A DNA stretch of 64,000 nucleotides from an uncultured Rhodopila sp. (GCF_903944925.1 NZ_CAJATU010000042.1:372001-436000); one strand, 5' to 3'; counted from the stretch's first letter, positions 25,419 to 34,999 are shown. Notes: a model not told the origin generated them from the letters alone. A program made the numbers and translations.

Positions 25419-26861
25419 ATGGCGTTCGACGCCGACCTGATACGCCGCGTTGCGGGACGCGGCGAACTGCTGACGCCCGGGCAGATGGCGCGCGCCGATG
25501 CCGCGGCCGGCGTGCCCGGCCCGGTGCTGATGCAGGCGGCCGGACGGGCGGTGGCGCGGGCGGTAAAACGCCATTTCCGGCCAAGCCGGGTGCTGGTGCT
25601 CGCCGGCCCCGGCAACAACGGCGGCGATGGATATGTGGCGGCGCGGCTGCTGGACCAGCTCGGCTGGCCGGTGCGCGTGGCTGCACTGGCGCCGCCGCGC
25701 GACGGCTCCGACGCCGCCGGTGCGGCACGACTTTGGCACGGTCCGATGGCCGCGTTCGATCCGGCGGAGGCGGCGCGCGCCGATGTGGTGATCGACGCCG
25801 TGTTCGGCGCCGGCCTTGCCCGTCCGGTCGAAGGACTGGTTGCCGACACCCTGCACGCCGCCCGGCGAGTGGTGGCGGTCGATGTGCCCTCCGGCCTGGA
25901 CGGAGCGACCGGGGCGGTGATGGGCTTTGCCCCGGCCGCCGAACTGACCGTGACGTTCTTCCGCCTGAAGCCGGGCCACCTGCTGCTCCCGGGGCGCGAT
26001 CTGTGCGGGCGGATCGAGCTGGCGGATATCGGCATTCCCGCCGCCGTGCTGCGCGACATCGCATCTGACACGTTCGCCAATTTGCCGAACCTGTGGCGGC
26101 TGCCGAAACTGCGGGATGACGGGCATAAGTATTCGCGCGGGCATGTGACCGTTGTGGGGGGCGCCAGCATGACCGGCGCGGCGCGCCTGGCGGCGGAGGC
26201 GGCCCGGCGCGCCGGGGCCGGCATGGTGACGATCGCCGCCCGCGGTGCGGCGGAGACCTACCGTTCCGGCGAGCCGGGGCTGCTGGTCAGCGAAGCCGGC
26301 ATCCCGACGCTGCTGCAGGATGAGCGGCGGACGGTCTGGGTGTGCGGTCCCGGCCTCGGCCCGGATGAGGCGCGGACGGTGTTCCCGGCTCTGGTCGCCG
26401 CGGGACGGGCGGTGGTGGGCGACGCGGACGTGTTTTCCGCCTTCGCCGGCAATCCGGACGCCTTGCGCGGCGCCGCGGTGCTGACCCCGCATGCCGGCGA
26501 GTTCGCCCGCGTCTTCGGCGCCCCGGCGCATCGGCTCGACGCCGCGCGGGAGGCCGCGAAACGGACAGGCGCGGTCGTGCTGCTGAAGGGCGCGGACACC
26601 ATTATCGCCGCGCCGGACGGCCGCGCGGCGATCAATCTCTCCGCGCCGCCCTGGCTGGCGACCGCCGGCGCCGGAGACGTGCTGGCCGGCGCCATCGCCG
26701 GGCTGCTGGCGCAGGGCATGCCGGCTTGGGACGCCGCCGCCGCCGGGGCCTGGCTGCATGGCCGGGCGGCACAACTCGCCGGACCCGGGATGATCGTCGA
26801 AGACCTGCTGCCCGCACTGATTCGTGTGCTCGCCGAGACCGCCTCGCTCCCACATCCCTAA
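25419..26861 (+). CDS. nnr: Bifunctional NAD(P)H-hydrate epimerase / ADP-dependent NAD(P)H-hydrate dehydratase
   Basis: 480 residues from ATG 25419 (AGGGAG 7 nt upstream). The N-terminal YjeF_N epimerase domain has AGPGNNGGDGYVAARLL and DVPSGLDG. The C-terminal kinase-fold dehydratase domain has HKYSRGHVTVVGG, LTPHAGEFARVFG and ATAGAGDVLAGAIAGLLAQG, with the catalytic Asp. It repairs hydrated NADH and NADPH. It sits 89 nt after the flavin/SelD fusion, which may be linked to redox cofactor handling. Confidence 0.93.
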   Translation: MAFDADLIRRVAGRGELLTPGQMARADAAAGVPGPVLMQAAGRAVARAVKRHFRPSRVLVLAGPGNNGGDGYVAARLLDQLGWPVRVAALAPPRDGSDAAGAARLWHGPMAAFDPAEAARADVVIDAVFGAGLARPVEGLVADTLHAARRVVAVDVPSGLDGATGAVMGFAPAAELTVTFFRLKPGHLLLPGRDLCGRIELADIGIPAAVLRDIASDTFANLPNLWRLPKLRDDGHKYSRGHVTVVGGASMTGAARLAAEAARRAGAGMVTIAARGAAETYRSGEPGLLVSEAGIPTLLQDERRTVWVCGPGLGPDEARTVFPALVAAGRAVVGDADVFSAFAGNPDALRGAAVLTPHAGEFARVFGAPAHRLDAAREAAKRTGAVVLLKGADTIIAAPDGRAAINLSAPPWLATAGAGDVLAGAIAGLLAQGMPAWDAAAAGAWLHGRAAQLAGPGMIVEDLLPALIRVLAETASLPHP

Positions 26862-26891
26862 GCACGCTGTCTTTTCATTCATGAGGCGTGC

Positions 26892-28268
26892 ATGAGCGAA
26901 GCCGTATCCACCGGCCTGCTGGATCGCACCATCCGGCGGATTACCACGGTCTGGCGCGACATGGCCTCCGGCGTGCCGGATGAGACCCTGGAGGCGCAGA
27001 TGCGGACCTGCCTCGCCGGACGCGGCGGCGAGGTCAGCGCGCGCAATCGGGCAGCCAAGCTGGCGGAGACATACCTGGCGGCGGACGAAGCCGGGCGGAA
27101 GGTTTTTCTGCGCACCCTGGCTGGCTTCGACTCCGACCCGGATGCGGTGGCGGCGGCCTACAGCCGGGTCACAGTCGCCGGTGATCCGGCCGAGCGTTCG
27201 GCGGCGAAGGCCGATTTGCGGCGCGCGCTGGAGCCGCCGCGGCTGAAGCTGCTGACCCAGTTCGTGTCGATCCCGGACGGGTGCAAGTTCCTGGTCGATC
27301 TGCGCGGCGCGCTGCTGCGGGTGCGCGGGTCGGACAAGATGCTGACGGCGCTGGACGCCGATTTGCGCGGCCTGCTGGCGGCCTGGTTCGACATCGGGTT
27401 TTTGGAGCTCCGGCGCATCGACTGGAACAGCCCGGCGGCGCTGCTGGAAAAGCTGGTCACCTACGAGTCGGTGCACGCCATTCGCTCGTGGCGCGATTTG
27501 AAGAACCGGCTCGATTGCGATCGCCGGTGCTATGCATTCTTTCATCCGCGCATGCCGGGGGAGCCGCTGATTTTTGTCGAGGTCGCGCTGGTCAAGGGAC
27601 TGGCGGCCAGCGTGCAGGCTTTGCTGGACGAGAAAGCCCCGGTGCTGGACCCCGCTGTTGCGGATACCGCGATCTTCTATTCGATCAGCAACTGCCAGGC
27701 GGGCCTGGCCGGGATCAGCTTCGGCAATTTCCTGATCAAGCGCGTGGTCGAGGAATTGTCCGGCGAGTTCCGCAATCTGAAGACCTTCGCGACGCTTTCG
27801 CCGATACCGGGTTTCCGCCGCTGGCTGGACCCTCTGCTGGCATCGGATAGCGCGGGGCTGCTCAGCGACGATGAAGCTGTTGGCCTGGTTTCGGCCCACC
27901 CGGCGGACAGCGGTTGTGCCGCCCTGGCGGGGATCATCGGCCGGCGCTCCTGGTGGCGGGTGGCAGCCCTGCGGGAGGCGGCGGAGCCGGTGCTTATCCG
28001 GTTGTGCGCCCGCTACCTGATGGCGGAGTCGAAACGCAATCACGCGCTGGACCCGGTGGCGCATTTCCATCTCTCGAACGGCGCGCGGGTGGAGCGGTTG
28101 AGCATGCTCGGCGACACCTCCGACAAGGGCGCCCGGGAAAGCGCGACGCTGATGGTGAATTACCTCTATGATCCGGCAAAAATCGAGGATTGGCACGAGG
28201 ACTATGCCGGCGAGGGCAAGCGGAACGCGTCGACGGCGGTGCGCAGGCTGGCGCGGGGTTGGGGTTAG
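26892..28268 (+). CDS. Malonyl-CoA decarboxylase
   Basis: 458 residues, normal for the bacterial enzyme. It has the N-terminal helical oligomerisation domain (about 1-150) and the acetyltransferase-like catalytic domain with RRCYAFFHPRMPGEPLIFVEVAL, the SISNCQAGLAGISFGNFLIKRVV block, FATLSPIPGFRRWL and the catalytic His in DPVAHFHLSNGA. It converts malonyl-CoA to acetyl-CoA and CO2. It starts 30 nt after nnr and may be co-transcribed with it. Confidence 0.93.
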   Translation: MSEAVSTGLLDRTIRRITTVWRDMASGVPDETLEAQMRTCLAGRGGEVSARNRAAKLAETYLAADEAGRKVFLRTLAGFDSDPDAVAAAYSRVTVAGDPAERSAAKADLRRALEPPRLKLLTQFVSIPDGCKFLVDLRGALLRVRGSDKMLTALDADLRGLLAAWFDIGFLELRRIDWNSPAALLEKLVTYESVHAIRSWRDLKNRLDCDRRCYAFFHPRMPGEPLIFVEVALVKGLAASVQALLDEKAPVLDPAVADTAIFYSISNCQAGLAGISFGNFLIKRVVEELSGEFRNLKTFATLSPIPGFRRWLDPLLASDSAGLLSDDEAVGLVSAHPADSGCAALAGIIGRRSWWRVAALREAAEPVLIRLCARYLMAESKRNHALDPVAHFHLSNGARVERLSMLGDTSDKGARESATLMVNYLYDPAKIEDWHEDYAGEGKRNASTAVRRLARGWG

Positions 28269-28373
28269 CCGAAGTACGGCCGAAATGCGCGAAGCTGTGA
28301 TGTGACCAATCGTATCGCCGCGATTTCGATACCCCTCGCCTCCCCCACATAGGCTTCCGAGAGGAGCCCGCGC

Positions 28374-29543
28374 ATGGACCTGATCCGCCGATCCGCTGCG
28401 CGCGACCTGCGTGTGGATTTCTTCCGCGGCCTGGCCCTGTGGTGGATCTACACCGATCATATCCCGGGCGACGTATTGGCCGACGTCAGCCTGCGCAATT
28501 TCGCCATGTGCGACGCGACCGAGGTGTTCGTGCTGCTCGCCGGCTACGGCGCCGGACTGTCCTACGGCATGGGGCTTGGCCGGCAGGGCTATGTTTCCAC
28601 CGCCGCCGATGTGCTGAAGCGGGCCTGGACGCTGTATATCGCCCATATCTTCCTGTTCATGCTGTTCTCGGCCCAGGTCACCTACTCCGCGACCTTGCTG
28701 AACCGCATCAATTACCTGGAGGAATCGCGGCTCGATATCCTGGGCGACGATCCCTACCGCAGCATTCTGGAAGCGTTGCTGCTGCGGTTTCAGCCCAGCC
28801 TGCTGAACATCCTGCCGCTTTATGTCGCGCTGATGGTGTTCCTTGCCGCGACGATATGGCTGCTGCGGTGGCCGCGGATTTTGTTCGGCCTGTCGTTCTG
28901 CCTGTACGTGGCCGTCCGTTTCACCAGCATAAACCTGACGGCGTGGAGCGAGGATGGCTGGTTCTTCGACCCCTTCGCATGGCAGTTCCTGTTCATCATC
29001 GGCGTGCTGCTCGCCTGCGCGCCACCACGCATGCCGTCCCGCCCGAGGCTGTTCGACGTGCTGGCCGTGGTTGTGGTCGCCACCGGCATGGCGGTGATCC
29101 TGGTCGTCGACCCGAACCCGCACCTGCTCGAGTGGATGACGGTGTCGCCGCTGCGATATCTGGTGATCGAGGACAAGACCGGCCTGTATCCCTTCCGCCT
29201 GCTGTCGATCCTGTCGCTGACCTGGCTGTGTGTCCGCGCCATCCGTTTCGACCAACCCTGGCTGCGGTCCCGTTGGGCCGGGCCGCTGGTGCTGCTGGGG
29301 CAGAATTCGCTGCCGGTGTTCTGCGGCGGCATCGTGCTGGGCTTCTTCGCCCGCCTCGGGCTGGAATATGACGACCGGGCGTTGATGCAAATCGGCATCA
29401 ATCTGTTCGGCGCCGCTGGAATGGTTGGCATCGGGGCGCTTGCGGCATGGTATCGGGCGAAAGGAAAACCCAAGGGGCCGCGTAGCGCGCCTGCCCAGTC
29501 ATCCGCGCTCTTGCCCGTGAATGCCCGGGCTGATACCGGTTGA
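28374..29543 (+). CDS. OpgC-domain membrane protein (putative succinyl/acyl transferase)
   Basis: 389 residues with about ten membrane helices. The N-terminal RDLRVDFFRGLALWWIYTDHIPGD and the DATEVFVLLAGYGAGLSYG segment are the OpgC signature. OpgC proteins add succinyl groups to periplasmic glucans. Whether this one acts on glucans is unknown; no opgG or opgH is in the window. It overlaps or abuts the SGNH-like gene that follows, suggesting a two-gene unit for envelope glycan modification. Confidence 0.82.
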   Translation: MDLIRRSAARDLRVDFFRGLALWWIYTDHIPGDVLADVSLRNFAMCDATEVFVLLAGYGAGLSYGMGLGRQGYVSTAADVLKRAWTLYIAHIFLFMLFSAQVTYSATLLNRINYLEESRLDILGDDPYRSILEALLLRFQPSLLNILPLYVALMVFLAATIWLLRWPRILFGLSFCLYVAVRFTSINLTAWSEDGWFFDPFAWQFLFIIGVLLACAPPRMPSRPRLFDVLAVVVVATGMAVILVVDPNPHLLEWMTVSPLRYLVIEDKTGLYPFRLLSILSLTWLCVRAIRFDQPWLRSRWAGPLVLLGQNSLPVFCGGIVLGFFARLGLEYDDRALMQIGINLFGAAGMVGIGALAAWYRAKGKPKGPRSAPAQSSALLPVNARADTG

Positions 29544-29547
29544 ATTC

Positions 29548-30327
29548 ATGAAATGGCTCCCGCTTTCCGCCGTCCTGCTCGCTCTGTCCGCTTGGGCGCC
29601 GGACCGCGCCGATGCCGCGGAGGACGATTCACCGCCGTGCGACATGCCCGCGGATCTCACGACGCCCGTTGAGCCGCTGACGCGCGTAGCGGACGCACTG
29701 TCGGGACCGGGCAAGGTTGCGATCCTGGCCATCGGCTCCGGCTCGACCGTCGGTGATACGGGCGGGTCGACGGGGCCGGCCTTTACCTACCGGACACCGG
29801 AAGCTTCGTTTCCGTTCCGCATGCTCGACGCGTTGCGGCAGATGCGCCCGCACGTGGAGTTCAACCTGACGGTCAAGGGCGGCCGCAACCTGACCGCCGA
29901 TGCGATGTATTCCGCGATACTGCAGGAACTGGCGGGACATCATTACGACCTCGTGCTCTGGCAGACCGGAACCGTGGAAGCGGTTCGCGGCGCCCGGCCG
30001 CAGGCCTTGCGCGAGGTGCTGGAGCAAGGCGTGGACGCGGCGGTGAAAGCCGAAGCGGACGTGGTGCTGATCGATCCTCAGTTCAGCCGCTTCCTGCGCG
30101 CCAACACCGACATGAATCCGTATGAGATGGTGCTGGAACAGATCTCCGGAATGCCGGGTGTGAGCTTGTTCCGCCGTTTCGACCTGACGCAGGCCTGGGT
30201 TGCCAACGGCCAGATCGATCTGGAGCGCGTCGGACGGGACAAGCGCGACAAGACGATTGCACTGCTGAACACCTGCCTCGGTCACGCGCTGGCCCGCTAC
30301 GTGTTGGCCGGCACCGACGTGCATTAA
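29548..30327 (+). CDS. Exported SGNH/GDSL-like protein
   Basis: 259 residues from ATG 29548, which starts a signal peptide (KWLPLSAVLLALSAWAPDRADA); ATG 29521 would add nine residues and overlap the previous gene. The mature part has a GDS-like block I (AIGSGSTVGD), LWQTGTVEAV in the position of the GxND block, and DVVLIDPQFSRF as the block V candidate. The canonical GDS is degenerate, so esterase activity is not assured. Pairing with an OpgC-type gene suggests O-acyl modification of an envelope polymer. Confidence 0.7.
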   Translation: MKWLPLSAVLLALSAWAPDRADAAEDDSPPCDMPADLTTPVEPLTRVADALSGPGKVAILAIGSGSTVGDTGGSTGPAFTYRTPEASFPFRMLDALRQMRPHVEFNLTVKGGRNLTADAMYSAILQELAGHHYDLVLWQTGTVEAVRGARPQALREVLEQGVDAAVKAEADVVLIDPQFSRFLRANTDMNPYEMVLEQISGMPGVSLFRRFDLTQAWVANGQIDLERVGRDKRDKTIALLNTCLGHALARYVLAGTDVH

Positions 30328-30356
30328 CCCGCGGAGGTCTGGCCTATCCGGCGCAA

Positions 30357-30390
30357 CCCCCGTTATCCTTCCGCCGGGGCAAAACGGGGG
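30357..30390 (+). promoter_or_regulatory. Hairpin that could hide the ribosome binding site of the CoA-transferase gene
   Basis: CCCCCGTT (30357-30364) pairs with AACGGGGG (30383-30390); the right arm carries the G-rich Shine-Dalgarno just before ATG 30393. The stem would mask initiation. Seen directly as complementarity; regulation is inferred. Confidence 0.3.
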
Positions 30391-30392
30391 GA

Positions 30393-31592
30393 ATGATGGG
30401 CTACGACAATGCCTTCGCCGGAATCAAAGTGATCGACCTCAGCGGCGGCGTGGCCGGCCCGTCCTGCGCCATGATGCTCGCCCAGCACGGCGCGGACGTA
30501 ATCAAGGTGGAGACCCCGCATCACGGCGGCGACTGGTCCCGTATCCTTGGCCGCACCTACGAAGATCATTCGGCTTTTTCGTTATACGGGACGCTCGGCA
30601 AGCGCAGCCTGGCGCTGGATCTGAAGACGCACGAGGGCAAGGAGATCCTCTGGCGCCTGGTGCGCGATGCCGATGTATTCATTGAGGGCTTCCGCCCCGG
30701 CACCATCCGGAAACACGGATTCTCTTATGACGCGGTCAGTGCGAAGAACCCTGGCATCATCTATTACTCCATTTCAGGCTTCGGGCAGACGGGTCCGCTC
30801 GCCGCGCGCCCGGCGATGGACCCGGTGCTGCAGGCATTCATCGGCATCGTCACCGAGAACAAGGGCGAGCACGACCAGCACCCCCACCGCATCGCCATCT
30901 CGCTGATCGACATGTTCTCCGGCCTGCTCGGCTTCCAGGCTATCGCCACGTCGCTGTATGTGCGGCGGGAGCAGGACGTGAAGCAGGGCCGCTTCGTTGA
31001 GCTCAGCCTGATGCAAGGCGGTGCGCTGCTGTCGGTGATCCGGCTGATCGCGCATCACCTGGAGCGCGGCACGGCGCAGCGCACCAGCATGCCGAACGGG
31101 GTGTTCAACACCGCGGACGGGCAGATCAACGTGACGATGGTACGGCCGCGGGACTGGCACCCGTTCTGCGAGGCGATCGAACAGGCGGACCTGCTGCACG
31201 ATCCGCGATTCGCCACGCACCACGCCCGCGCCGCCCATCTGGACGACCTGTATGCGGTGCTGCGGCCGATATTCGCGGTGCGGACGACGGCGTGGCTGTC
31301 GGAGAGGCTGACTCACAGCGGGATCATGAACGGCCGGGTCAACAGCTATGAGGAGTTCCTGAAGGAGGAACAGGTGGCGGCGACCGGCATCATGTCCTGG
31401 CTGGCGCAGCCCGGCGTGCCGGAGCTGGTGCCGATGCCGAACATCCCCGGGCTGCCGAAGTTCGAAAGCGGGACGAAGCGGGCACACGCTCCGACCCTGG
31501 GCGAGCACACACGGGACGTGCTGGCCGAGCACGGGTATTCGCCGTCGGAGATCGATGGGTTGTTCGAGCGGAGGGTCATTGGCGGGCTGTGA
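30393..31592 (+). CDS. CaiB/BaiF family (class III) CoA-transferase
   Basis: 399 residues. N-terminal IKVIDLSGGVAGPSCAMMLAQHGADVIKVE, RSLALDLKTHEGKEILWRLV and SISGFGQTGP motifs, and the catalytic Asp in the RPAMDPVLQAFIG segment. It moves CoA between carboxylic acids through an aspartyl-CoA thioester. Substrates are unknown and the neighbours do not define a pathway. Start ATG 30393 (or ATG 30396 directly after it). Confidence 0.88.
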   Translation: MMGYDNAFAGIKVIDLSGGVAGPSCAMMLAQHGADVIKVETPHHGGDWSRILGRTYEDHSAFSLYGTLGKRSLALDLKTHEGKEILWRLVRDADVFIEGFRPGTIRKHGFSYDAVSAKNPGIIYYSISGFGQTGPLAARPAMDPVLQAFIGIVTENKGEHDQHPHRIAISLIDMFSGLLGFQAIATSLYVRREQDVKQGRFVELSLMQGGALLSVIRLIAHHLERGTAQRTSMPNGVFNTADGQINVTMVRPRDWHPFCEAIEQADLLHDPRFATHHARAAHLDDLYAVLRPIFAVRTTAWLSERLTHSGIMNGRVNSYEEFLKEEQVAATGIMSWLAQPGVPELVPMPNIPGLPKFESGTKRAHAPTLGEHTRDVLAEHGYSPSEIDGLFERRVIGGL

Positions 31593-31729
31593 GCCGCCGC
31601 GAGACGGCCGGAGTTAGCGTTGGAAGATCGGCAGGCAGGCTGCGACGGGCGGAAGGTCGTTCTGATGGTTGACTGACCCGAAAATTGTACGCGGCTTCGC
31701 GCCTGGATCTTCCTAACCGCATTTCCATT

Positions 31730-31874
31730 GCAACCTGATCTACTTTACAGCCCGCGGCCAGAAACTGAATGTTTTTGCGAAGTCGCGACATCGGCGTCCG
31801 ACAGCGGCGCTGAGAACCGATCGGAGGATGTGCTTCGCGTTCTCGATCGACTCGATGCCGATGTGTATATATGA
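31730..31874 (+). pseudogene. Possible relic of a DUF2384-type antitoxin gene
   Basis: The frame ending at TGA 31872-31874, three bases before the RES start, reads EDVLRVLDRLDADVYI at its C-terminus. This resembles the tail of MbcA/ParS-type (DUF2384) antitoxins that pair with RES toxins. No ATG start or helix-turn-helix is found upstream; the frame is closed by a TGA near 31676. Weak evidence; position is the main support. Confidence 0.3.
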
Positions 31875-31877
31875 CAA

Positions 31878-32456
31878 ATGCCAGCGATCCGATCGGCTCG
31901 TGATAACCGCTTACTGGATGCGCTTGAAGCTATTTCGCCGGAGCCGTTCGATGGCAAGGCCTGGCGCGTCGTCCGTGATGGCCGCGATGCGGTTCAATGT
32001 AGCGCCGTCGGAGGCCGATGGGACGACCGGACGCTCGATGTCCTCGACACGTCCTTTAGGGCTGATGGCGGCATTGCCGAAATGGATTTCCACCTTCGCC
32101 GCGGACAACCGGTGTTCCCATCCCGGGTGCGGTATCGCCTGTTTGAATTGAGTGTCACGCTGTCTTCGTGCCTGCGAATCGCTGCGTTGACAGATTTGGC
32201 AGCACTCGGCCTGCGCACGGAAGTGTTCGGTCAGATGTCCTTTGCTGAGCGCGAACAGGAATACCCCCGCACTCAGGAAATTGCGGAGGCTGCTCAGTTC
32301 ATCGGCCGCGACGGTCTTATTGTACCCAGCGCCCGCTCGGAATGGCCCAACATCGTGGTCTTCTGCGATTCCGCCGGACCGGATGCGGTGGAGGTCGTCC
32401 GGGACCATGGACTGATCGACTGGGACGCCCGCAGGACAAACCCGCTCGGCACCTGA
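31878..32456 (+). CDS. RES-domain protein (NAD-degrading toxin family)
   Basis: 192 residues. The three name-giving residues can be placed: Arg30 (AWRVVRDG), Glu68 (GGIAEMDF) and Ser151 (LIVPSARS), with the GGRWDDR turn between the first two. RES toxins phosphorolyse or degrade NAD and are normally neutralised by an upstream DUF2384 antitoxin. Here only a possible remnant of that gene is present, so this looks like an orphan toxin, attenuated or controlled otherwise. The sequence around it is less GC-rich than its neighbours, suggesting transfer. Confidence 0.75.
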   Translation: MPAIRSARDNRLLDALEAISPEPFDGKAWRVVRDGRDAVQCSAVGGRWDDRTLDVLDTSFRADGGIAEMDFHLRRGQPVFPSRVRYRLFELSVTLSSCLRIAALTDLAALGLRTEVFGQMSFAEREQEYPRTQEIAEAAQFIGRDGLIVPSARSEWPNIVVFCDSAGPDAVEVVRDHGLIDWDARRTNPLGT

Positions 32457-32612
32457 GGTGGACCGGCATAGTCCCCGGCATGCTCGAGAACGCCGGTAAC
32501 GGGCAACCCCGGCGCCAGGGCCTCCCTGCATCAGGTCGGATGTCTATCGCCGATCCGCACCCCGAAGTTCAAACCGGGTGACAAGCAGCGCGGGGGTGTT
32601 AAGACTCCGCGC

Positions 32613-33632
32613 ATGCATGTCAGTTTGATCGTCGCAGGCCCGCTCGCAACCATTTCCGGCGCTTATCGCTACAATCGCCGCATGGCGGACGGATTGCGCG
32701 GGTTGGGCCACACGGTGCAAGTGACCGAGCTGGCGGGCCGCTTCCCCGACCCGGACCAGGCCGCGATCTATGCGGCGCGGACGGCCTGGGCGGCGATCCC
32801 CGACGGCTCGGTGCCGCTGATCGACGGGCTGGCGCTGCCGGCGTTCGATGGCGTGCCGCTCAGCCGCGTCACCGCCCTGATCCACCATCCCGCCTCGCTG
32901 GAAACCGGGCTGCCTGAGGAGACCCGCCGCCGCCTGTTGGCGACCGAGACCGCGATGTTCCGCAACGTCCCCCGCCTGGTGGTGACCAGCGACCCGACCC
33001 TGGACCGCCTGACCCGGGAATACGGCGCGCCGTACGAGCATGTCAGCGTCGTCCTGCCCGGCAGCGACGATCCGCCGCGCAGCACCGGCTCCTCGGGTCC
33101 CGGTTGCACGATCCTGTCCGTCGGCGCGCTGATTCCGCGCAAGGGGCACGACATCCTGCTGCGCGCCATGAGCCGGCTGTTCGACCTGGAATGGCGGCTG
33201 ACCATCGCCGGGTCCGCACTCCGCGATCCGGTGCACGCGAACGGGCTGCACGCCCTGGCGGAGACTCTGCATATCGGCCGCCAGGTCGAATTCATCGAAG
33301 ACATTACCGACACGCTGTGGCTGGAAGCCGACATCTTCGCGCTGGCGTCGTATTTCGAGGGCTACGGCATGGAGATCGCCGAGGCGCTGCGCCGCGGCCT
33401 GCCCGTCGCGGTTACCAATGTCGGCGCCGTATCCACGCTCGTCGGTCCGGAGGCGGGGGTCGTCGGCGCTCCCGGCGATGCGGAACAACTGTCGAAAGCG
33501 ATGCGCCGCCTGATCTTCGACCGCGCGCTGCGGCGGGACATGGGAGAGGTTGCCTGGCAATCGGGCCGCGATTTGCCATCGTGGGATGTGCAGGCAAAGC
33601 GTCTGGCGGATGTCCTGGAGTCCGGCGGTTGA
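32613..33632 (+). CDS. GT4-family glycosyltransferase
   Basis: 339 residues with a GT-B fold pattern. The N-terminal domain begins HVSLIVAGPLATISGAYRYNRRM. The C-terminal nucleotide-sugar domain has ILSVGALIPRKGHDILLRA and the EGYGMEIAEALRRGLPVAVTN acidic motif that binds the donor phosphate/ribose. Acceptor and donor are unknown. It stands alone before the otnK gene, separated by 98 bases. Confidence 0.87.
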   Translation: MHVSLIVAGPLATISGAYRYNRRMADGLRGLGHTVQVTELAGRFPDPDQAAIYAARTAWAAIPDGSVPLIDGLALPAFDGVPLSRVTALIHHPASLETGLPEETRRRLLATETAMFRNVPRLVVTSDPTLDRLTREYGAPYEHVSVVLPGSDDPPRSTGSSGPGCTILSVGALIPRKGHDILLRAMSRLFDLEWRLTIAGSALRDPVHANGLHALAETLHIGRQVEFIEDITDTLWLEADIFALASYFEGYGMEIAEALRRGLPVAVTNVGAVSTLVGPEAGVVGAPGDAEQLSKAMRRLIFDRALRRDMGEVAWQSGRDLPSWDVQAKRLADVLESGG

Positions 33633-33730
33633 CCGATGAATGGCACGATCAACCGGCGCGGCAGGGGCTTCCGGCCATGACGGTAAGTGTCGGCTAAGCA
33701 CACAAATCAACAAAGACCGGAGGAACCGCC

Positions 33731-34999
33731 ATGCTGCTGGGTGCCATCGCCGATGACTTCACCGGCGCAACCGATCTGTGCTCCATGTTGGTCCGAGGCG
33801 GCATGCGCACCGTCCAGCTCATTGGCGTGCCGCCGGCGGACCAGGCGCCGCCCGACGCGGATGCGGTCGTCATCGCGCTGAAATCCCGCACCGCACCGGT
33901 GCGGCAGGCGGTGGACGACTCCCTTGCCGCGCTGAAATGGCTGCAGGCTGCCGGCACGCGGCAATATTTCTTCAAATACTGCTCGACCTTCGACAGCACG
34001 GAGCAGGGCAATATCGGCCCGGTGGCGGATGCGCTGGTCGATGCGCTGGGCTGCGGTTTCGCCCTGGCCTGTCCCGCCTTCCCGACCAACGCCCGCACCG
34101 TCTACCAGGGCTATCTGTTCGCCGGCGGCAATTTGCTGAACGAAAGCGGCATGGAGCACCATCCGCTGACCCCGATGACCGACGCCAATCTGGTGCGGGT
34201 GCTGTCGCGCCAGACCGAGGGTGCCGTCGGACTGGTGAACTTCGCCACCGTCGATCGTGGTGCGCCTGCGATCCGCGATGCGATGACCCGGCTGAAGGAA
34301 CAAGGCCGCCGCTACGCCATCGTCGACGCCATCACCGACGCGCATTTGCTCGCCATCGGCGAGGCGGCCGGAAGCCACGCGCTGATCACCGGCGGCTCAG
34401 GCGTGGCGATGGGCCTGCCGGAGAATTTTCGCCGGGCGGGGGTTTTGCCCGCGCGAGACGATCCCGCCGCCCTGCCTCGGCTGGAGGGCGCCTGCGCGGT
34501 GATTGCCGGGTCCTGCTCCCGCGCGACGCTGGCGCAGCTCGGCTACGCCCGGAACCATGTGCCGGTGTTCGAACTCGATGCTTTGGCAACGCCCGACGCG
34601 GCGGCGCTGAGCGACGCCGCGCTGGCCTGGGCGTCTGAGAAGATCGGCGGCAAGCCGGTGGTGATCGCCGCCTCCGCGCCGCCCGAGACGGTCGCTTTGT
34701 TGCAGTCGCGGCTGGGACGCGACCAGGCCGGCGCGCTGGTCGAGGAGGCGGTCGCCCGCATCGCCGCCGGATTGGTGGCGCGCGGCGTGCGCCGGATGGT
34801 CGTCGCCGGTGGAGAAACGTCCGGCGCGGTGGTGGGGCGGCTCGGCGTGCGAACCCTGCGTATCGGCCGCGAAATCGATCCCGGGGTGCCGTGGACCTAT
34901 GCTTCCGGCAGCGGCCCCGACCTGATGCTGGCGCTGAAATCCGGCAATTTCGGCGCAACCGATTTTTTCCTGAATGCGTTTCGCGTGCTGGAAGGCTGA
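33731..34999 (+). CDS. otnK: 3-oxo-tetronate kinase
   Basis: 422 residues of the four-carbon acid-sugar kinase family (DUF1537): N-terminal MLLGAIADDFTGATDLCSMLV, FKYCSTFDSTEQGNIGP, and C-terminal ATP-site segments VVAGGETSGAVVGRLG and SGPDLMLALKSGNFG. CGGAGGA precedes the start. It phosphorylates 3-oxo-tetronate in tetronate catabolism. OtnC follows after 3 bases. The dehydrogenase and isomerase that usually complete the pathway are not adjacent. Confidence 0.92.
   Translation: MLLGAIADDFTGATDLCSMLVRGGMRTVQLIGVPPADQAPPDADAVVIALKSRTAPVRQAVDDSLAALKWLQAAGTRQYFFKYCSTFDSTEQGNIGPVADALVDALGCGFALACPAFPTNARTVYQGYLFAGGNLLNESGMEHHPLTPMTDANLVRVLSRQTEGAVGLVNFATVDRGAPAIRDAMTRLKEQGRRYAIVDAITDAHLLAIGEAAGSHALITGGSGVAMGLPENFRRAGVLPARDDPAALPRLEGACAVIAGSCSRATLAQLGYARNHVPVFELDALATPDAAALSDAALAWASEKIGGKPVVIAASAPPETVALLQSRLGRDQAGALVEEAVARIAAGLVARGVRRMVVAGGETSGAVVGRLGVRTLRIGREIDPGVPWTYASGSGPDLMLALKSGNFGATDFFLNAFRVLEG

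Noticed and set aside
24858..29390. A very long open frame (about 1500 codons) on the minus strand
   Set aside because: It runs antisense to four well-supported genes (SelD fusion, nnr, malonyl-CoA decarboxylase, OpgC). Its predicted protein is Arg/Gln/His-rich without domains, a typical mirror of high-GC coding DNA.
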